From: Acidobacteriota bacterium
GTDB lineage: Bacteria > Acidobacteriota > Vicinamibacteria > Vicinamibacterales > UBA8438
Assembly: GCA_011523845.1 (NCBI GenBank)
Contig: WTFV01000172.1
Span: 1 to 64,000, forward strand
Length of the DNA: 64,000 nt
Reading direction: 5' to 3'
Shown one piece after another: positions 8,464 to 17,217 of this stretch (the first letter of the stretch is position 1; every line of letters starts with the position of its first letter). The translations under genes and the position numbers were made by a program. Under the pieces are notes generated by a model that was given only the letters and a program-made list of their open reading frames with translations, did no database searches and had not been told where the DNA came from.

Positions 8464-9459
8464 TCAAGGATTCTGGACGCCACCGGAGAAGAACCAGGGC
8501 CAGTCCTCGTTGAAGAGGACTACAGCGCTGGAATGGATACTGAAATGGGTGTCCGTCAACGGTAGGATCGTGTTGACATGGGAGCCTGCGAAATCTACTC
8601 GATTATCGAAGTCGAGGACGATATCGGCCGAAGTGGTCCGGCCAGCGTAGGTCAGCTCGATCGTATAGTCGTCCTGATTGCCCTCAAGCTCGTCCAGACC
8701 GGACATTGCGTACCGTAGCGTCGCCACATCGTCGTGGGCCAAGCTTCGCTGGGCTTCGCCCCGAGCCGCTCCCTGCCGCATGACAGCCTCCGTACTGACG
8801 ACGCCAAGGAGATTCCCGATAGTTCGATCGCCATTCGTAGCGAAGGCGTGTCCTGCTGGCAGGTTCGCCGCGTCGCGGCTGTACGTCGTCGAGTCGACTA
8901 TCGCGGCCATCGTGAACGGATTGTTGTTCGACTGGCGAAACCAGTGCAGGTTCACGTCGTCGCCGCGCTGGTCGTCGCCCGACCCGATAACGCCGTCTCT
9001 GCCCGCGTTCAGGTCGAACCATCCGTTGGTGCCCTTCGTCGCCCTCGTGTAGTTCCGTTCTGCGCCTTCCAGACCGGATTCCTTTCCGGCATTCGGATGA
9101 GCGAGACCGAGAGAATGGAGTACTTCGTGCAAGGCCACGGATTCGAAATCGTAGCTGTCTCCGGGTACACCAGCGTCGGAAAGTAGATTACCGGTACTTG
9201 GAACGAGTGCGTTGATCGTGTCCACGATGTTCAGGACCGGCTGGACCATCGCATCGGCGTGCGTACTGGTCGGATCGATGCCGATGCTCACGGGCAGGAT
9301 CCCACCCATACCCGTGTAGCCGCGCGGATGCGTAACGACGTCAACGCCCATCGAGTCAGAGAATCTGAAGGCGCCAGAGTACAGGGACGGGGCCCACGCC
9401 GTGGCGAGCAGCAGCATCGTCAGAACAGGAACGACCGTACGAGAGCGATGATCCGACAC
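8464..9459 (-). CDS. Secreted metzincin-type zinc metalloprotease (matrixin-like)
   Basis: The 331-residue protein has an N-terminal signal sequence (RSRTVVPVLTMLLLATAWA) and the full metzincin zinc motif HEVLHSLGLAH at residues 111-121, where the three His residues bind zinc and Glu112 is the general base. It is preceded by DSYDFESVAL, a common lead-in. The C-terminal 130 residues look beta-rich (TIELTYAGRT, ADIVLDFDNR) and may be an accessory domain; a methionine-turn is not obvious. The GTG start is the first possible one and lies 20 bases after the stop of the secreted protein encoded at 10177-9479, so the two are probably one operon. Substrate unknown. Confidence 0.85.
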   Translation of the reverse strand: MSDHRSRTVVPVLTMLLLATAWAPSLYSGAFRFSDSMGVDVVTHPRGYTGMGGILPVSIGIDPTSTHADAMVQPVLNIVDTINALVPSTGNLLSDAGVPGDSYDFESVALHEVLHSLGLAHPNAGKESGLEGAERNYTRATKGTNGWFDLNAGRDGVIGSGDDQRGDDVNLHWFRQSNNNPFTMAAIVDSTTYSRDAANLPAGHAFATNGDRTIGNLLGVVSTEAVMRQGAARGEAQRSLAHDDVATLRYAMSGLDELEGNQDDYTIELTYAGRTTSADIVLDFDNRVDFAGSHVNTILPLTDTHFSIHSSAVVLFNEDWPWFFSGGVQNP

Positions 9460-9478
9460 GTCCGATACCTGTCGCGGG

Positions 9479-10177
9479 CTACGGTGAATCCGGTGTCCGC
9501 TCGACGGCTACCAAGCGTTCATCATTAGACAGATCGATCAACCACCGCTCCACCTCGGCGAGACGTTGAAGCGAATCGATTTGCGGAAAACGCTCCGCCC
9601 GATTCTGGAGCCCCGTCCACACGACGCGGCGGAACTCAACGCCATCGGCAGCACGAAAGCCTGTTTGTTCGCTCTCCGGCAGGAGACTAGCGCCGACGCC
9701 TTCTAGCAGGCCGCCAATCAACGGTACCTCAAGAATCGTGGTCGTTTCGTCGGACCAATCCGACACAACGACCGGTTGATTCTCACGGAAGGCCGTGGTG
9801 CGCGCTTCGGCTTCCATCTCCCGAATCAACACTTCCGTCGAGTCAGGATCGAAGCTTAGCACACTGTCGATTGCATCGGCGAGCTCCTGAACCTCGCTCT
9901 CGTGGAGTGTGAGTTCGTAGTCACCTGCTCTCTGCATGTAGATTGGAAAGTGGACGACGACACGGAGATCGTCGTAGAGGCGAACTCGGGGCGTCCGATC
10001 AGCGTCCCGGATGCCAACGTCCTGACCGAACTGGAGTAGGACGAAACCAGATGAGTCGTCTTGACGTTCCTGACCCGCAGCCGCGACCGGCTCGACACGT
10101 CCTGCGGCCGCCATGCTCGCGCCCACCAGCAACGTCAATATCCAGACGAAGGGCCGTGTCCCGGCTCCGGTTTGCAC
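9479..10177 (-). CDS. Secreted protein of unknown function, upstream of the metalloprotease
   Basis: GTG at 10177 preceded by GGAGG at six bases is a strong start; longer versions of the frame are shadows of the ankyrin gene. The 232-residue product opens with a signal peptide (RPFVWILTLLVGASMAAAG). The mature part contains a beta segment (RVRLYDDLRVVVHFPIY), an acidic helix (ESEVQELADAIDSVLSFD) and a C-terminal helical part (LQRLAEVERWLIDLSNDE). I do not recognise a family. Its position directly upstream of the metzincin suggests a partner, inhibitor or substrate, but that is inference. Confidence 0.75.
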   Translation of the reverse strand: MQTGAGTRPFVWILTLLVGASMAAAGRVEPVAAAGQERQDDSSGFVLLQFGQDVGIRDADRTPRVRLYDDLRVVVHFPIYMQRAGDYELTLHESEVQELADAIDSVLSFDPDSTEVLIREMEAEARTTAFRENQPVVVSDWSDETTTILEVPLIGGLLEGVGASLLPESEQTGFRAADGVEFRRVVWTGLQNRAERFPQIDSLQRLAEVERWLIDLSNDERLVAVERTPDSP

Positions 10178-10230
10178 GCGATCCTCCAGCGTCTTTCGCT
10201 GTGCTCGGCACGGTGCCGAATCGCGCGGAG

Positions 10231-12012
10231 CTAGCACGACACGCAGTTGTCGTTGTTCACGGCGCCGAGGCCTTCCAGGTAGCCCAGCGTCTCGGGGAAC
10301 GGCAGCGTCCGCTGGTACGGCCCGTTCGCCATGTCGGCCGTGGTCTGGCCGCGGCGGCTGATCGCCATCACGTCGGCGCCCTGCTCGACCAGGTAGCGCA
10401 CCAGCTCCGTGTCGCCGCGCGCGGCGGCGTGGTGGAGGGCGTTGTAGCCGTCGTGGTCGCGGGCGTTGACGTCGACGCCCACTTCCTCGATCAGGTACTT
10501 CACCGACGGCATCCAGCCGTCCGGCACGTGCCGGTGGGCGTTCGATTCGAACCCCTCGCCGTAGCCGACGCCGGACGCGGCGTGGAGCGGCCAGACGCCG
10601 GGGCCGCCGGGAACGGCCGGCGGCAGCCCGGAGGGATCCGGGAAGCTGTCGTCCCGGCGCCGCCGCGGCTCGGGCGCCCGCGTCGGGATGTTCGGGTCCG
10701 CGCCGTGGGCCGTCAGCAGCTTCATCGCGGCGACGTCGGTGGCGTAGGCGGCCCGCCAGAACGGGGTGGCGCCGTCGACGCTCTCCGAGCAGCAGTGGTT
10801 GTACGACATGTACCAGAGGTGGTTGTTGGTCCGCACGTTCGGATTCGCCCCGGCCTCGAGCAGCGCCTCCATGACGTCGAGGTAGGTGGCCTCCTGCTGG
10901 TCGTGGGCGCGGGGCTGCGGGTAGCGGGCCCGCGGCGCCCACTGCAGGTTGAGGGCGGCGAACAGCGGCGTGGCCCCGCCGTCGGTGGCGATGTTCGGGT
11001 CGGCGCCCCGCTCGATGAGGCGCAGCGCCAGGTCGAAGTGCCCGTTCATCGCGGCGATCTGCAGCGGGCTCGTGCCGTCGCCGCTCACGCGATCGATGTC
11101 GGCGCCGGCGTAGACCAGCGCCATCGCCACGTCGATGTGGCCCTGGCGGGCGGCGTGCAGCAGCGCGGTCAGCCCGCCCTGCCTGCCGACGCGCACGGTG
11201 TAGTCGCGGGGCGTCCCGCGGGACAGCCGCCGGCCGTCAGTGTCTTCCTTCGCGGTCTCTGGGAACGCCTGGACCTGCCGGGCGGCCCGGATCGCGGCCT
11301 GGACCTGGCTGGCGGTGGGCTGCCAGCCCGTCTGCTCGTGGGGCGGCGCGGCGGCCCGGAACCCGTCCAGCACCTCCTGCCGCCGGTAGGCGGCGGCGCG
11401 GTCCTCCGCGTCGAGGGCGGGGAGATCGACCACGCGGGTCGCGATCTCCATGTCCGCGCCCCGCTCCATCAGCACGGTGACCGGGCCGACGCGGTTGGCC
11501 GCCGCCGCGAACATCAGCGGCGTCTGGCCCCAGGTTTTCTCTCTCGCGTCGATGTCCGCGCCGTGGTCGATCAGCGCGGCCACCGCCTCGGCGCTGCCCG
11601 CTCCGGCGGCCAGGTGCAGCGCGGTCGCCCCGCTGGCCGTGAGCGCGTGCGGATCGGCCCCGGCCTGGAGCAGAGCGCGAAGGACGCCCGGCTGGCCGCT
11701 GCGGCTGGCCACGTGCAGCGGCGTGTGCTGCCCGATGCGCGTGGTCGCTTCCAGGTTCGCACCGGCATAGAGAAGCGTCTCCGCCAACTCGAGGGCGCTC
11801 CGCATCGCCGCCCAGTGCAGCGCGGTCATGCCGTCGGCCTGCGCCGTCTGCACGTCGATGCCCCGTTGCAGCAGGCTCCGGACCGCCTCGACATCGCCCC
11901 GGCTCGCCGCGTCCGCCACCGGCGCGTCGGCGGGCGCCGCCGCCAGCACGGCGAGAAGGAACGGCGCGGCACACAACGCCGCCGTGAATCCCCAGCGCAG
12001 CGATCCGTTCAT
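10231..12012 (-). CDS. Secreted ankyrin-repeat protein (first operon copy)
   Basis: The ATG at 12012 has GGAGAAG seven bases upstream and is followed by a signal peptide (LRWGFTAALCAAPFLLAVLA), so I prefer it to the longer frame. The 593-residue protein is built of ankyrin repeats, seen as repeated G-x-T-A/P-L-H/M-x-A-A and L-L-x-x-G-A-D patterns at about residues 30-210 and 285-560, separated by a non-repeat segment. It ends in Cys (DNCVSC). It is the last gene of a three-gene operon after the DUF1592-type and DUF1552 proteins, an order repeated at 38147-43501. A periplasmic ankyrin protein could scaffold the two exported partners; that is inference. Confidence 0.9.
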   Translation of the reverse strand: MNGSLRWGFTAALCAAPFLLAVLAAAPADAPVADAASRGDVEAVRSLLQRGIDVQTAQADGMTALHWAAMRSALELAETLLYAGANLEATTRIGQHTPLHVASRSGQPGVLRALLQAGADPHALTASGATALHLAAGAGSAEAVAALIDHGADIDAREKTWGQTPLMFAAAANRVGPVTVLMERGADMEIATRVVDLPALDAEDRAAAYRRQEVLDGFRAAAPPHEQTGWQPTASQVQAAIRAARQVQAFPETAKEDTDGRRLSRGTPRDYTVRVGRQGGLTALLHAARQGHIDVAMALVYAGADIDRVSGDGTSPLQIAAMNGHFDLALRLIERGADPNIATDGGATPLFAALNLQWAPRARYPQPRAHDQQEATYLDVMEALLEAGANPNVRTNNHLWYMSYNHCCSESVDGATPFWRAAYATDVAAMKLLTAHGADPNIPTRAPEPRRRRDDSFPDPSGLPPAVPGGPGVWPLHAASGVGYGEGFESNAHRHVPDGWMPSVKYLIEEVGVDVNARDHDGYNALHHAAARGDTELVRYLVEQGADVMAISRRGQTTADMANGPYQRTLPFPETLGYLEGLGAVNNDNCVSC

Positions 12013-12126
12013 GACTCTTCTCCAGGATCCCGGAATCCGACCACACGGGTCGGATTCCGGTAGCAAAGCGCGAACTCCCGCTTCTTCTTTCCGTCCTGCC
12101 CGTTTCCGTCCTGTCCGATCGTGCGC

Positions 12127-13515
12127 TCAGATGTCGAGCGCGAGCGTGCCCGTGCTGTCGCCGAAGCTGGCCCGGTCGTCGTGCCCGAGCGCGTGCAGCA
12201 GGGTGAGCATCCCGTTCGCCATCGGCGTGCCTTCCGCCGCACGCACGTGCAGGCCGCCCGGCAGCCGGCCGTTGGCATGGCCGAAGACGATGAGCGGGCA
12301 GCGCTTGTGGTTGTGCAGGTTGGGGTCGCCCATCCCGGAGCCGTACAGGATCACGCTCTTGTCGAGCAGGTGCGTGTCGCCCTCGACGGTGCTCTTCAGC
12401 TTGTCGAGGAAGTACGGCAGCAGGCTGACGTGGTAGGAGTTGATCTTGTTGAACTCGAGGACCGCTTCCTCGTTTCCGCCGTGGTGCGAGGCGGAATGGA
12501 ACGGCCGGTCCGTGCCGCTCAGCGGGTAGACCCGGCCGGAGGCGTCGCGCCCCATCTTGAACGAGAAGACGCGCGTCACGTCGCTCTCGAAGGCGAGCGC
12601 CTGCACGTCGAACATCAGCTTGACGTGCTCGTCGAACGAGTCCGGGACGCCGGCCGGCGCCTCGGGCAGCTCGCGCGGCTCGCCGCTCATGTTGCGCTCC
12701 TCGACGCGCTGGATGCGCCGCTCGATCTCGCGGATGTTGTCCAGGTAGCGCTCCATCCGCCGGCGGTCCGTCGGCCCGAGCTCGCGCGTCAACTGCGAGA
12801 CGCGCGAGGTCATCCAGTCGAGGATGCTCGCGTCGGTCTTGCGGCGCGCGGCGCGCTCTTCCGCGGTGCCGCCCACCCCGAAGAGCTGCTCGAAGGCGAC
12901 CCGCGGCGAGCGGGTGACCGGCAGCGGCTCGGTCGGCGACGCCCAGCTTATCGAGTCGGTGTAGACGCAGGTGTAGCCGTAGGCGCAGCCGCCCGCCTGG
13001 TCGACGTTCTCGATGCAGAGCTGCATCGAGGGGAGCGGCGTGTCCTGCCCGAAGCGCTGCGCGTGAATCTGGTCCAGCGACGTGCCGGCGCGGACGTCCG
13101 AGCCCTGGGTCTGCTTCGGATGCGACTGGGTCAGGAAGACCGAGCTGGTCCGGAAGTGGTCGCCGCCGATCTCCGGGGGCGAGAACGCCTCGGCCATCCC
13201 GACGTCGGTGTCGCTGATGATGGTCAGGTGCTCGCGGTACGGCTCCAGCGAGCTCAACGCGCCGGCGCTCAGGTCGAAATCGCGGCCCGCCGCGGCGGGA
13301 GCCCACAGGTGCTGCGTGCCGCCCCAGGCGTTGGAGCCGGCCGCGCCGTGCACCATCTCCATGCAGACCAGGCGGGTCGGATCGAGCGCGGCGCGGGTGG
13401 CCGCGGATACCCGGCCGGCCGGATGCATCGCATCCAGGAAGGGCAGGGCCAGCGAGGCGGCGCCGACGTCACGGAGAAAAGTACGCCGAGGGATGTGCTT
13501 GCCAGTGATGTACAT
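12127..13515 (-). CDS. DUF1552 family Tat-exported protein (first operon copy)
   Basis: A 462-residue member of the DUF1552 (PF07586, HXXSHH) family of unknown function. A twin-arginine signal (RRTFLRDVGAASLALPFLDA) opens the protein and the family's HxxSHH motif appears as HSASHH in the C-terminal half. The ATG at 13515 has GGGGAG upstream, and the apparent longer frame is antisense to the neighbouring gene. Genes of this family regularly follow DUF1592-type genes in Acidobacteriota and Planctomycetes, as here. Tat export implies folding, perhaps with a cofactor, in the cytoplasm before transport to the periplasm. The paralogue is at 40624-41991. Confidence 0.92.
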   Translation of the reverse strand: MYITGKHIPRRTFLRDVGAASLALPFLDAMHPAGRVSAATRAALDPTRLVCMEMVHGAAGSNAWGGTQHLWAPAAAGRDFDLSAGALSSLEPYREHLTIISDTDVGMAEAFSPPEIGGDHFRTSSVFLTQSHPKQTQGSDVRAGTSLDQIHAQRFGQDTPLPSMQLCIENVDQAGGCAYGYTCVYTDSISWASPTEPLPVTRSPRVAFEQLFGVGGTAEERAARRKTDASILDWMTSRVSQLTRELGPTDRRRMERYLDNIREIERRIQRVEERNMSGEPRELPEAPAGVPDSFDEHVKLMFDVQALAFESDVTRVFSFKMGRDASGRVYPLSGTDRPFHSASHHGGNEEAVLEFNKINSYHVSLLPYFLDKLKSTVEGDTHLLDKSVILYGSGMGDPNLHNHKRCPLIVFGHANGRLPGGLHVRAAEGTPMANGMLTLLHALGHDDRASFGDSTGTLALDI

Positions 13516-13559
13516 GAATCTGTCTCCCCACCTGTGCCTGTCGGTCCGTCTCCCGGCAG

Positions 13560-16010
13560 TTACTGTGCTTCTGTCGTTGCGCCGTCGGTTTCCGCCCGCT
13601 GCATCCGGAACGCCGGGCTGTTGATGACGCCCAGGATGAACGAGGACATGCGGTAGTCGTTCTCGCGCGCCGCCGCGGTGATCGCCCGCACGGTCGGCAT
13701 GTCGTAGTGCTCGACGCGCCGTCCGAGCGCGTAGGCCATCAGGTTCTCGGCGAACGTGCGGGCCAGCGAGTCCGGCAGGGCGAGCAACGCGCCGCGCAGG
13801 TCCTGCGGGGTGGACACCTCGGTCCCGTCCCACATCTCGCCGCGCGTGTCGAGCGGCATGCCGTTCTCGCGGATCCGCCACTTGCCGATGACGTCGAAGT
13901 TGTCCAGCGCCAGCCCCAGCGGATCCATGAACCGGTGACAGGCGTTGCACGTCGGGTTGGTACGGTGGATCTCCATCCGCTCGCGCGTCGTCAGCGACCG
14001 TCCGTCGATGACCGTCGCCGTCTCGTCGAGATCGGGCACGGCCGGCGGCGGCGGCGGCGGCGGTACGCCGAGGACTACCTCCATCACCCATTTGCCCCGT
14101 AGGACCGGCGACGTGCGGTTGGCCAGCGACGTGAGCATGAGGACGGAGCCGTGGCCGAACAGGCCCCGCCGACGGTCGTCCGTCAGGCGGACGCGCTGGA
14201 ACTGCGGCCCTGCGACGTTCGGGAGGCCGTAGTGCCGGGCCAGCCGCTCGTTCACGAACGTGTAGTCGGCGGTGAACAGGTCGAAGAAGCCGCGGTCCTC
14301 GCGCACCAGGCTGTCGAACAGCAGCTCCGTCTCGCGGCGCATGGCGTCGGCGAGCTGGCGGTCGAAGTTCGGGAACCAGAACGCGTCCGGCTGGACCTGA
14401 TCCATGTCCTGCAGGCGCAGCCAGAGCGCCGCGAACCGGGTGGCCAGCGACTCCGACCGCGGGTCGGCCAGCATCCGCCGCGTCTGCGCGTCCAGGACGT
14501 CCGGGTCGGAGAGCTTGCCGTCGGCCGCCAGCGCGATGAGCTCCTCGTCGGGTGGTCCGGCCCACAGGAAGAAGGCCAGGCGCGACGCCAACGCGACGTC
14601 GGAGATCCGGTAGTTCTTGCCGGGCTCGACATCTTCCGCCGGGCGCTCCAACCGGAAGAGGAAGTCGGGGCTGGCCAGCGTCGCCTGCAGCGCCGTGCGG
14701 ATGCCCGTCTCCCAGCCGTCGTCGCGCAGGCCCGCCTCGTAGAACGCCATCAGGTCGGCGACGTCGGTCTCGGTCAGCGGCCGGCGGTAGGCGTGCGTGG
14801 CGATGCGGGTGACGATCTCCTCGGCGCACGGGCGCTCGGTTGCGGGAGATGTCGGACGACAGGTGAAGATCCGCTGCCGGCTCGGCGTCTCGGACACGCC
14901 GGTCACGTCGTAGGGGCCGTCGATGATGAAGTCGCGCATGTGCGGCAGCGCGGTGATGCCGTAGCCCAGGTCGCCGATCTCGGTGTCGACGATCGACCAC
15001 TCGTGGGGCGCCAGCACGTCTTCCACGGGCCCTTCGAACTGCCGGACGAACACCGCGGACACCCGCCGCGGCCCCGCCCGGACGAAAATCGGTTCCTCCA
15101 CCTCCAGATACACGCCGTTGGGGTCGGAGGTGCGCAGCCACTGGTCCATCGCCAGCAGGGCCACGGGCTCGCCGTCGATCGAGATCTCGATCTGCTCGTT
15201 GCGGATGGTCGATCCGGACAGACCGCCGGTGGTCGTGTGCTGGAACGCCATCGTGAAGAGGTAATCGCCGTCGGCGGGGAAGTTGTGCAGCACCGAGAAC
15301 CCGCCGCGGCTTCCGTACGGTGCACCCTCCACCCGGTCCCACTGCGAGTAGGCCCGCGACTTCGAGTAGGTCGTCTGCTTGGGGGCGGCGTTCGGGTTGC
15401 CGACGGCGAGCTGGGCGACCTCGGTCGCCGCCCGCAGGTAGCCGTCGAGCAGCGTCGCCGACAGCAGTTGGACGTCGGCGATGTTGTCGAAGTTGGCGCT
15501 CATCGTGTCGAGCGGCAGATAGTCGCCCGCGTCGATCCGGAGCCCCAGCAGGTCATGGACGGCCCGCTCGTACTCGTACCGATTCAGCCGCTGGAAGGTC
15601 CGGTAGCCCGGGTTCGGATTCTCGGCGGCCGCTTCGTCCACGACCGCTTCCAGCGTGTCGACGAGGGCCGCGAGCGTCCCCGCTGCGGGCCGGCGGACCC
15701 CCGGCGGGGGCATCATGTTGGCCCGCAGCTTGCGGATCATCTTCTCCGTGCGCTCGGCCTCTTCCGGGCCGGCCGCCGCCGTGGCGACGTCGAAGTCCTC
15801 CAGCGAAAGGTTGCCGGTCAGCATGCGGTCGTTGTGGCAGGTCCGGCAGTAACGCTGCACCACCCCGGTCAGCTCCGCGTGGTCGGGGACCGACCCGGCG
15901 GGCGGAGGAACGGCCTCCTGGGCGGGGGTGCGGGCGGCGGTGTCTACGGACCAGACCGCGGCCGCGAAGAGCACGGCGAGCAGAGCGGCGGGCGCAGCAA
16001 GTGTTCTCAT
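13560..16010 (-). CDS. DUF1592/DUF1588-type c-type heme protein (first operon copy)
   Basis: The 816-residue protein begins with a signal peptide (MRTLAAPAALLAVLFAAAVW) and has a heme c motif CRTCH at residues 55-59. DUF1587-like (about 125-190), DUF1595-like (about 385-450), DUF1592 (about 455-585), DUF1588 (about 600-700) and DUF1585 (about 735-810) segments then follow in the standard order. A second CxxCH, CNACH, lies in the DUF1588 part. Residues 220-360 look like a carbohydrate-binding or PA14-like beta domain. The family is expected in the periplasm and is widely suspected to oxidise or bind polymers or organics, but no member's reaction is established to my knowledge. First gene of its operon. 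Confidence 0.92.
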   Translation of the reverse strand: MRTLAAPAALLAVLFAAAVWSVDTAARTPAQEAVPPPAGSVPDHAELTGVVQRYCRTCHNDRMLTGNLSLEDFDVATAAAGPEEAERTEKMIRKLRANMMPPPGVRRPAAGTLAALVDTLEAVVDEAAAENPNPGYRTFQRLNRYEYERAVHDLLGLRIDAGDYLPLDTMSANFDNIADVQLLSATLLDGYLRAATEVAQLAVGNPNAAPKQTTYSKSRAYSQWDRVEGAPYGSRGGFSVLHNFPADGDYLFTMAFQHTTTGGLSGSTIRNEQIEISIDGEPVALLAMDQWLRTSDPNGVYLEVEEPIFVRAGPRRVSAVFVRQFEGPVEDVLAPHEWSIVDTEIGDLGYGITALPHMRDFIIDGPYDVTGVSETPSRQRIFTCRPTSPATERPCAEEIVTRIATHAYRRPLTETDVADLMAFYEAGLRDDGWETGIRTALQATLASPDFLFRLERPAEDVEPGKNYRISDVALASRLAFFLWAGPPDEELIALAADGKLSDPDVLDAQTRRMLADPRSESLATRFAALWLRLQDMDQVQPDAFWFPNFDRQLADAMRRETELLFDSLVREDRGFFDLFTADYTFVNERLARHYGLPNVAGPQFQRVRLTDDRRRGLFGHGSVLMLTSLANRTSPVLRGKWVMEVVLGVPPPPPPPAVPDLDETATVIDGRSLTTRERMEIHRTNPTCNACHRFMDPLGLALDNFDVIGKWRIRENGMPLDTRGEMWDGTEVSTPQDLRGALLALPDSLARTFAENLMAYALGRRVEHYDMPTVRAITAAARENDYRMSSFILGVINSPAFRMQRAETDGATTEAQ

Positions 16011-16379
16011 GGCTAAATCGCCCCGGCCATGCGCCGAACGACCGTGCGCAGACGGCCGGATTTCCGAGTCGGCACAGTGTATCAGTCCTGGGCGCAAGCG
16101 CCACCGGAAAGTGAGGGAAAGTGAGCCGAGACGCGAGAATTGCGAGACAGAGGATCTGGAAACCGGCATCCTGGCCCGCGACGTGGAGCCCTTCCTGGAG
16201 GGGCCGGCCGACACGGCGCTCCTCGAACGTCGCCAATCGCGACGCCGTTCTCCGGCCGTGAGCATCCGATGATCGCCACGCCGGGGGCACCGCGCAGCCT
16301 GCGGCGGTTCGACGCGTTCGCCGCAGAGGCCGCCGGCGCGGGCTGGACCGCGTCGCTGGGCCGGGCGTAGGATGGCCTG
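16011..16379. other. Divergent intergenic region
   Basis: This region separates the divergent heme protein and DUF-less gene and must hold both promoters. A small tandem repeat (gggaaagtgagggaaagtga) lies at about 16107-16124. A 33-codon ORF ending at 16370 has no support beyond being open. Confidence 0.4.
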
Positions 16380-16907
16380 ATGACGCAGCCGCTGGATCCC
16401 CTGCACACCCGGGCCCCGGTCTTCTCTCCGCGCAACGGCGCGCCGGGAACGGAAGTGACCGTGGAAACCCGCGATCTCCCCGCGCTCACGCCCGTCTACC
16501 TCGGAATGGGTGCGACCCGCTCCAGCTTCGAGGTCCTCAGCCAACTCGTCACGAGCGAGCGGGGCGAGATGTCCGCGGTCGTCGAGGTGCCCGACTGGGC
16601 CACGTCCGACCGCACCCACTACTTCGTCCTCGTGGACGTCTACTTCCGGCCGCTGGCGGTCTCCGCCGCCTTTCACGTGACGGACTCCGATGGGACGCTG
16701 CGGCGCCGGGGGCGGATAGCGGACGGCGCGGGCGACTGTCCGACGCTGATCGAGACCGGCGAGGGACAGGAACGCTACGCGTTGACAGGCGACGTGCAGG
16801 GCCTTGGCGCAGGAGACGAGGTCCTGGTCGCGGCGACCCTCGGCGAGTCGCCCGGCTGCACGCAGGGCATCGTCCTGCAGGTCACGCGCGCCGAACGTCT
16901 GGATTGA
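16380..16907 (+). CDS. Hypothetical beta-rich protein
   Basis: ATG at 16380 follows AGGATGG by a few bases. The 175-residue product has no signal peptide. Residues 10-100 read like an immunoglobulin-type sandwich of the IPT/TIG style (RNGAPGTEVTVETRDLP, YFVLVDVYF, SAAFHVTDSDG). The C-terminal 65 residues contain two Cys (GDCPTLIE, SPGCTQG). I do not recognise the family. It stands alone, divergent from the heme-protein operon and upstream of a transposase scar. Confidence 0.7.
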   Translation: MTQPLDPLHTRAPVFSPRNGAPGTEVTVETRDLPALTPVYLGMGATRSSFEVLSQLVTSERGEMSAVVEVPDWATSDRTHYFVLVDVYFRPLAVSAAFHVTDSDGTLRRRGRIADGAGDCPTLIETGEGQERYALTGDVQGLGAGDEVLVAATLGESPGCTQGIVLQVTRAERLD

Positions 16908-17002
16908 ACCCCCTCCGTCGTCCGGAGCGCGCATCATCGGCGCACGAGGATGCGCGACGGAGAGCAATACCATGGGCTTGACGGGGGCGAGAGTACGGCT
17001 GC

Positions 17003-17116
17003 GTGCCGGCCGACCGGGGCTATTCGACAGCGCGGGGCATTCGCCACGTGGTCGACGCGGGCGGGCATCTGATTGTGCGTGTCAATACCTGGCGCGGCCC
17101 GGCTACGCCGAATCAC
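17003..17116 (+). pseudogene. IS4-type transposase fragment
   Basis: About 38 codons (PADRGYSTARGIRHVV, then LIVRVNTWRG) match the region of IS4-superfamily DDE transposases around a conserved D-RGY followed by I-x-x-V-V and V-R-V-N. The rest of the transposase and any terminal inverted repeats are missing; the flanks are Pro/Arg-rich non-coding sequence. It marks an old insertion just upstream of the ATP-grasp gene and, with its flanks, fills the gap from 16908 to 17217. Confidence 0.55.
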
Positions 17117-17217
17117 AAGGGGACGGAGGCTCCGGCAGACGACGAGAGGCCGCCGCCGCTCGTTGCCCGTGCGCGCAATCCGGTCGATAATCGCCGAGTC
17201 TTCCGTTCCGTGAGTCC

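Noticed and set aside
9943..12063. Very long open frame opposite the ankyrin gene
   Set aside because: It is antisense to a gene with a signal peptide, ribosome binding site and clear ankyrin repeats. Its own composition (Arg, Val, Gly, His-rich, no domains) is typical of GC-rich shadow frames.
12127..15342. DUF1552 frame extended to over 1,000 codons
   Set aside because: Beyond 13515 it overlaps the heme-protein gene in another frame; the Tat signal and ribosome binding site fix the start at 13515.
14151..16016. Long plus-strand frame opposite the first DUF1592-type gene
   Set aside because: No signal, domain or ribosome binding site; exact shadow of a well-supported gene.
16140..16370. 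Small ORF before the gene at 16380
   Set aside because: No ribosome binding site, no recognisable sequence, and it covers a divergent promoter region.
16011..16973. 5' extension of the first heme-protein frame
   Set aside because: The signal peptide starts at the ATG at 16010, and the extension is antisense to the gene at 16380.
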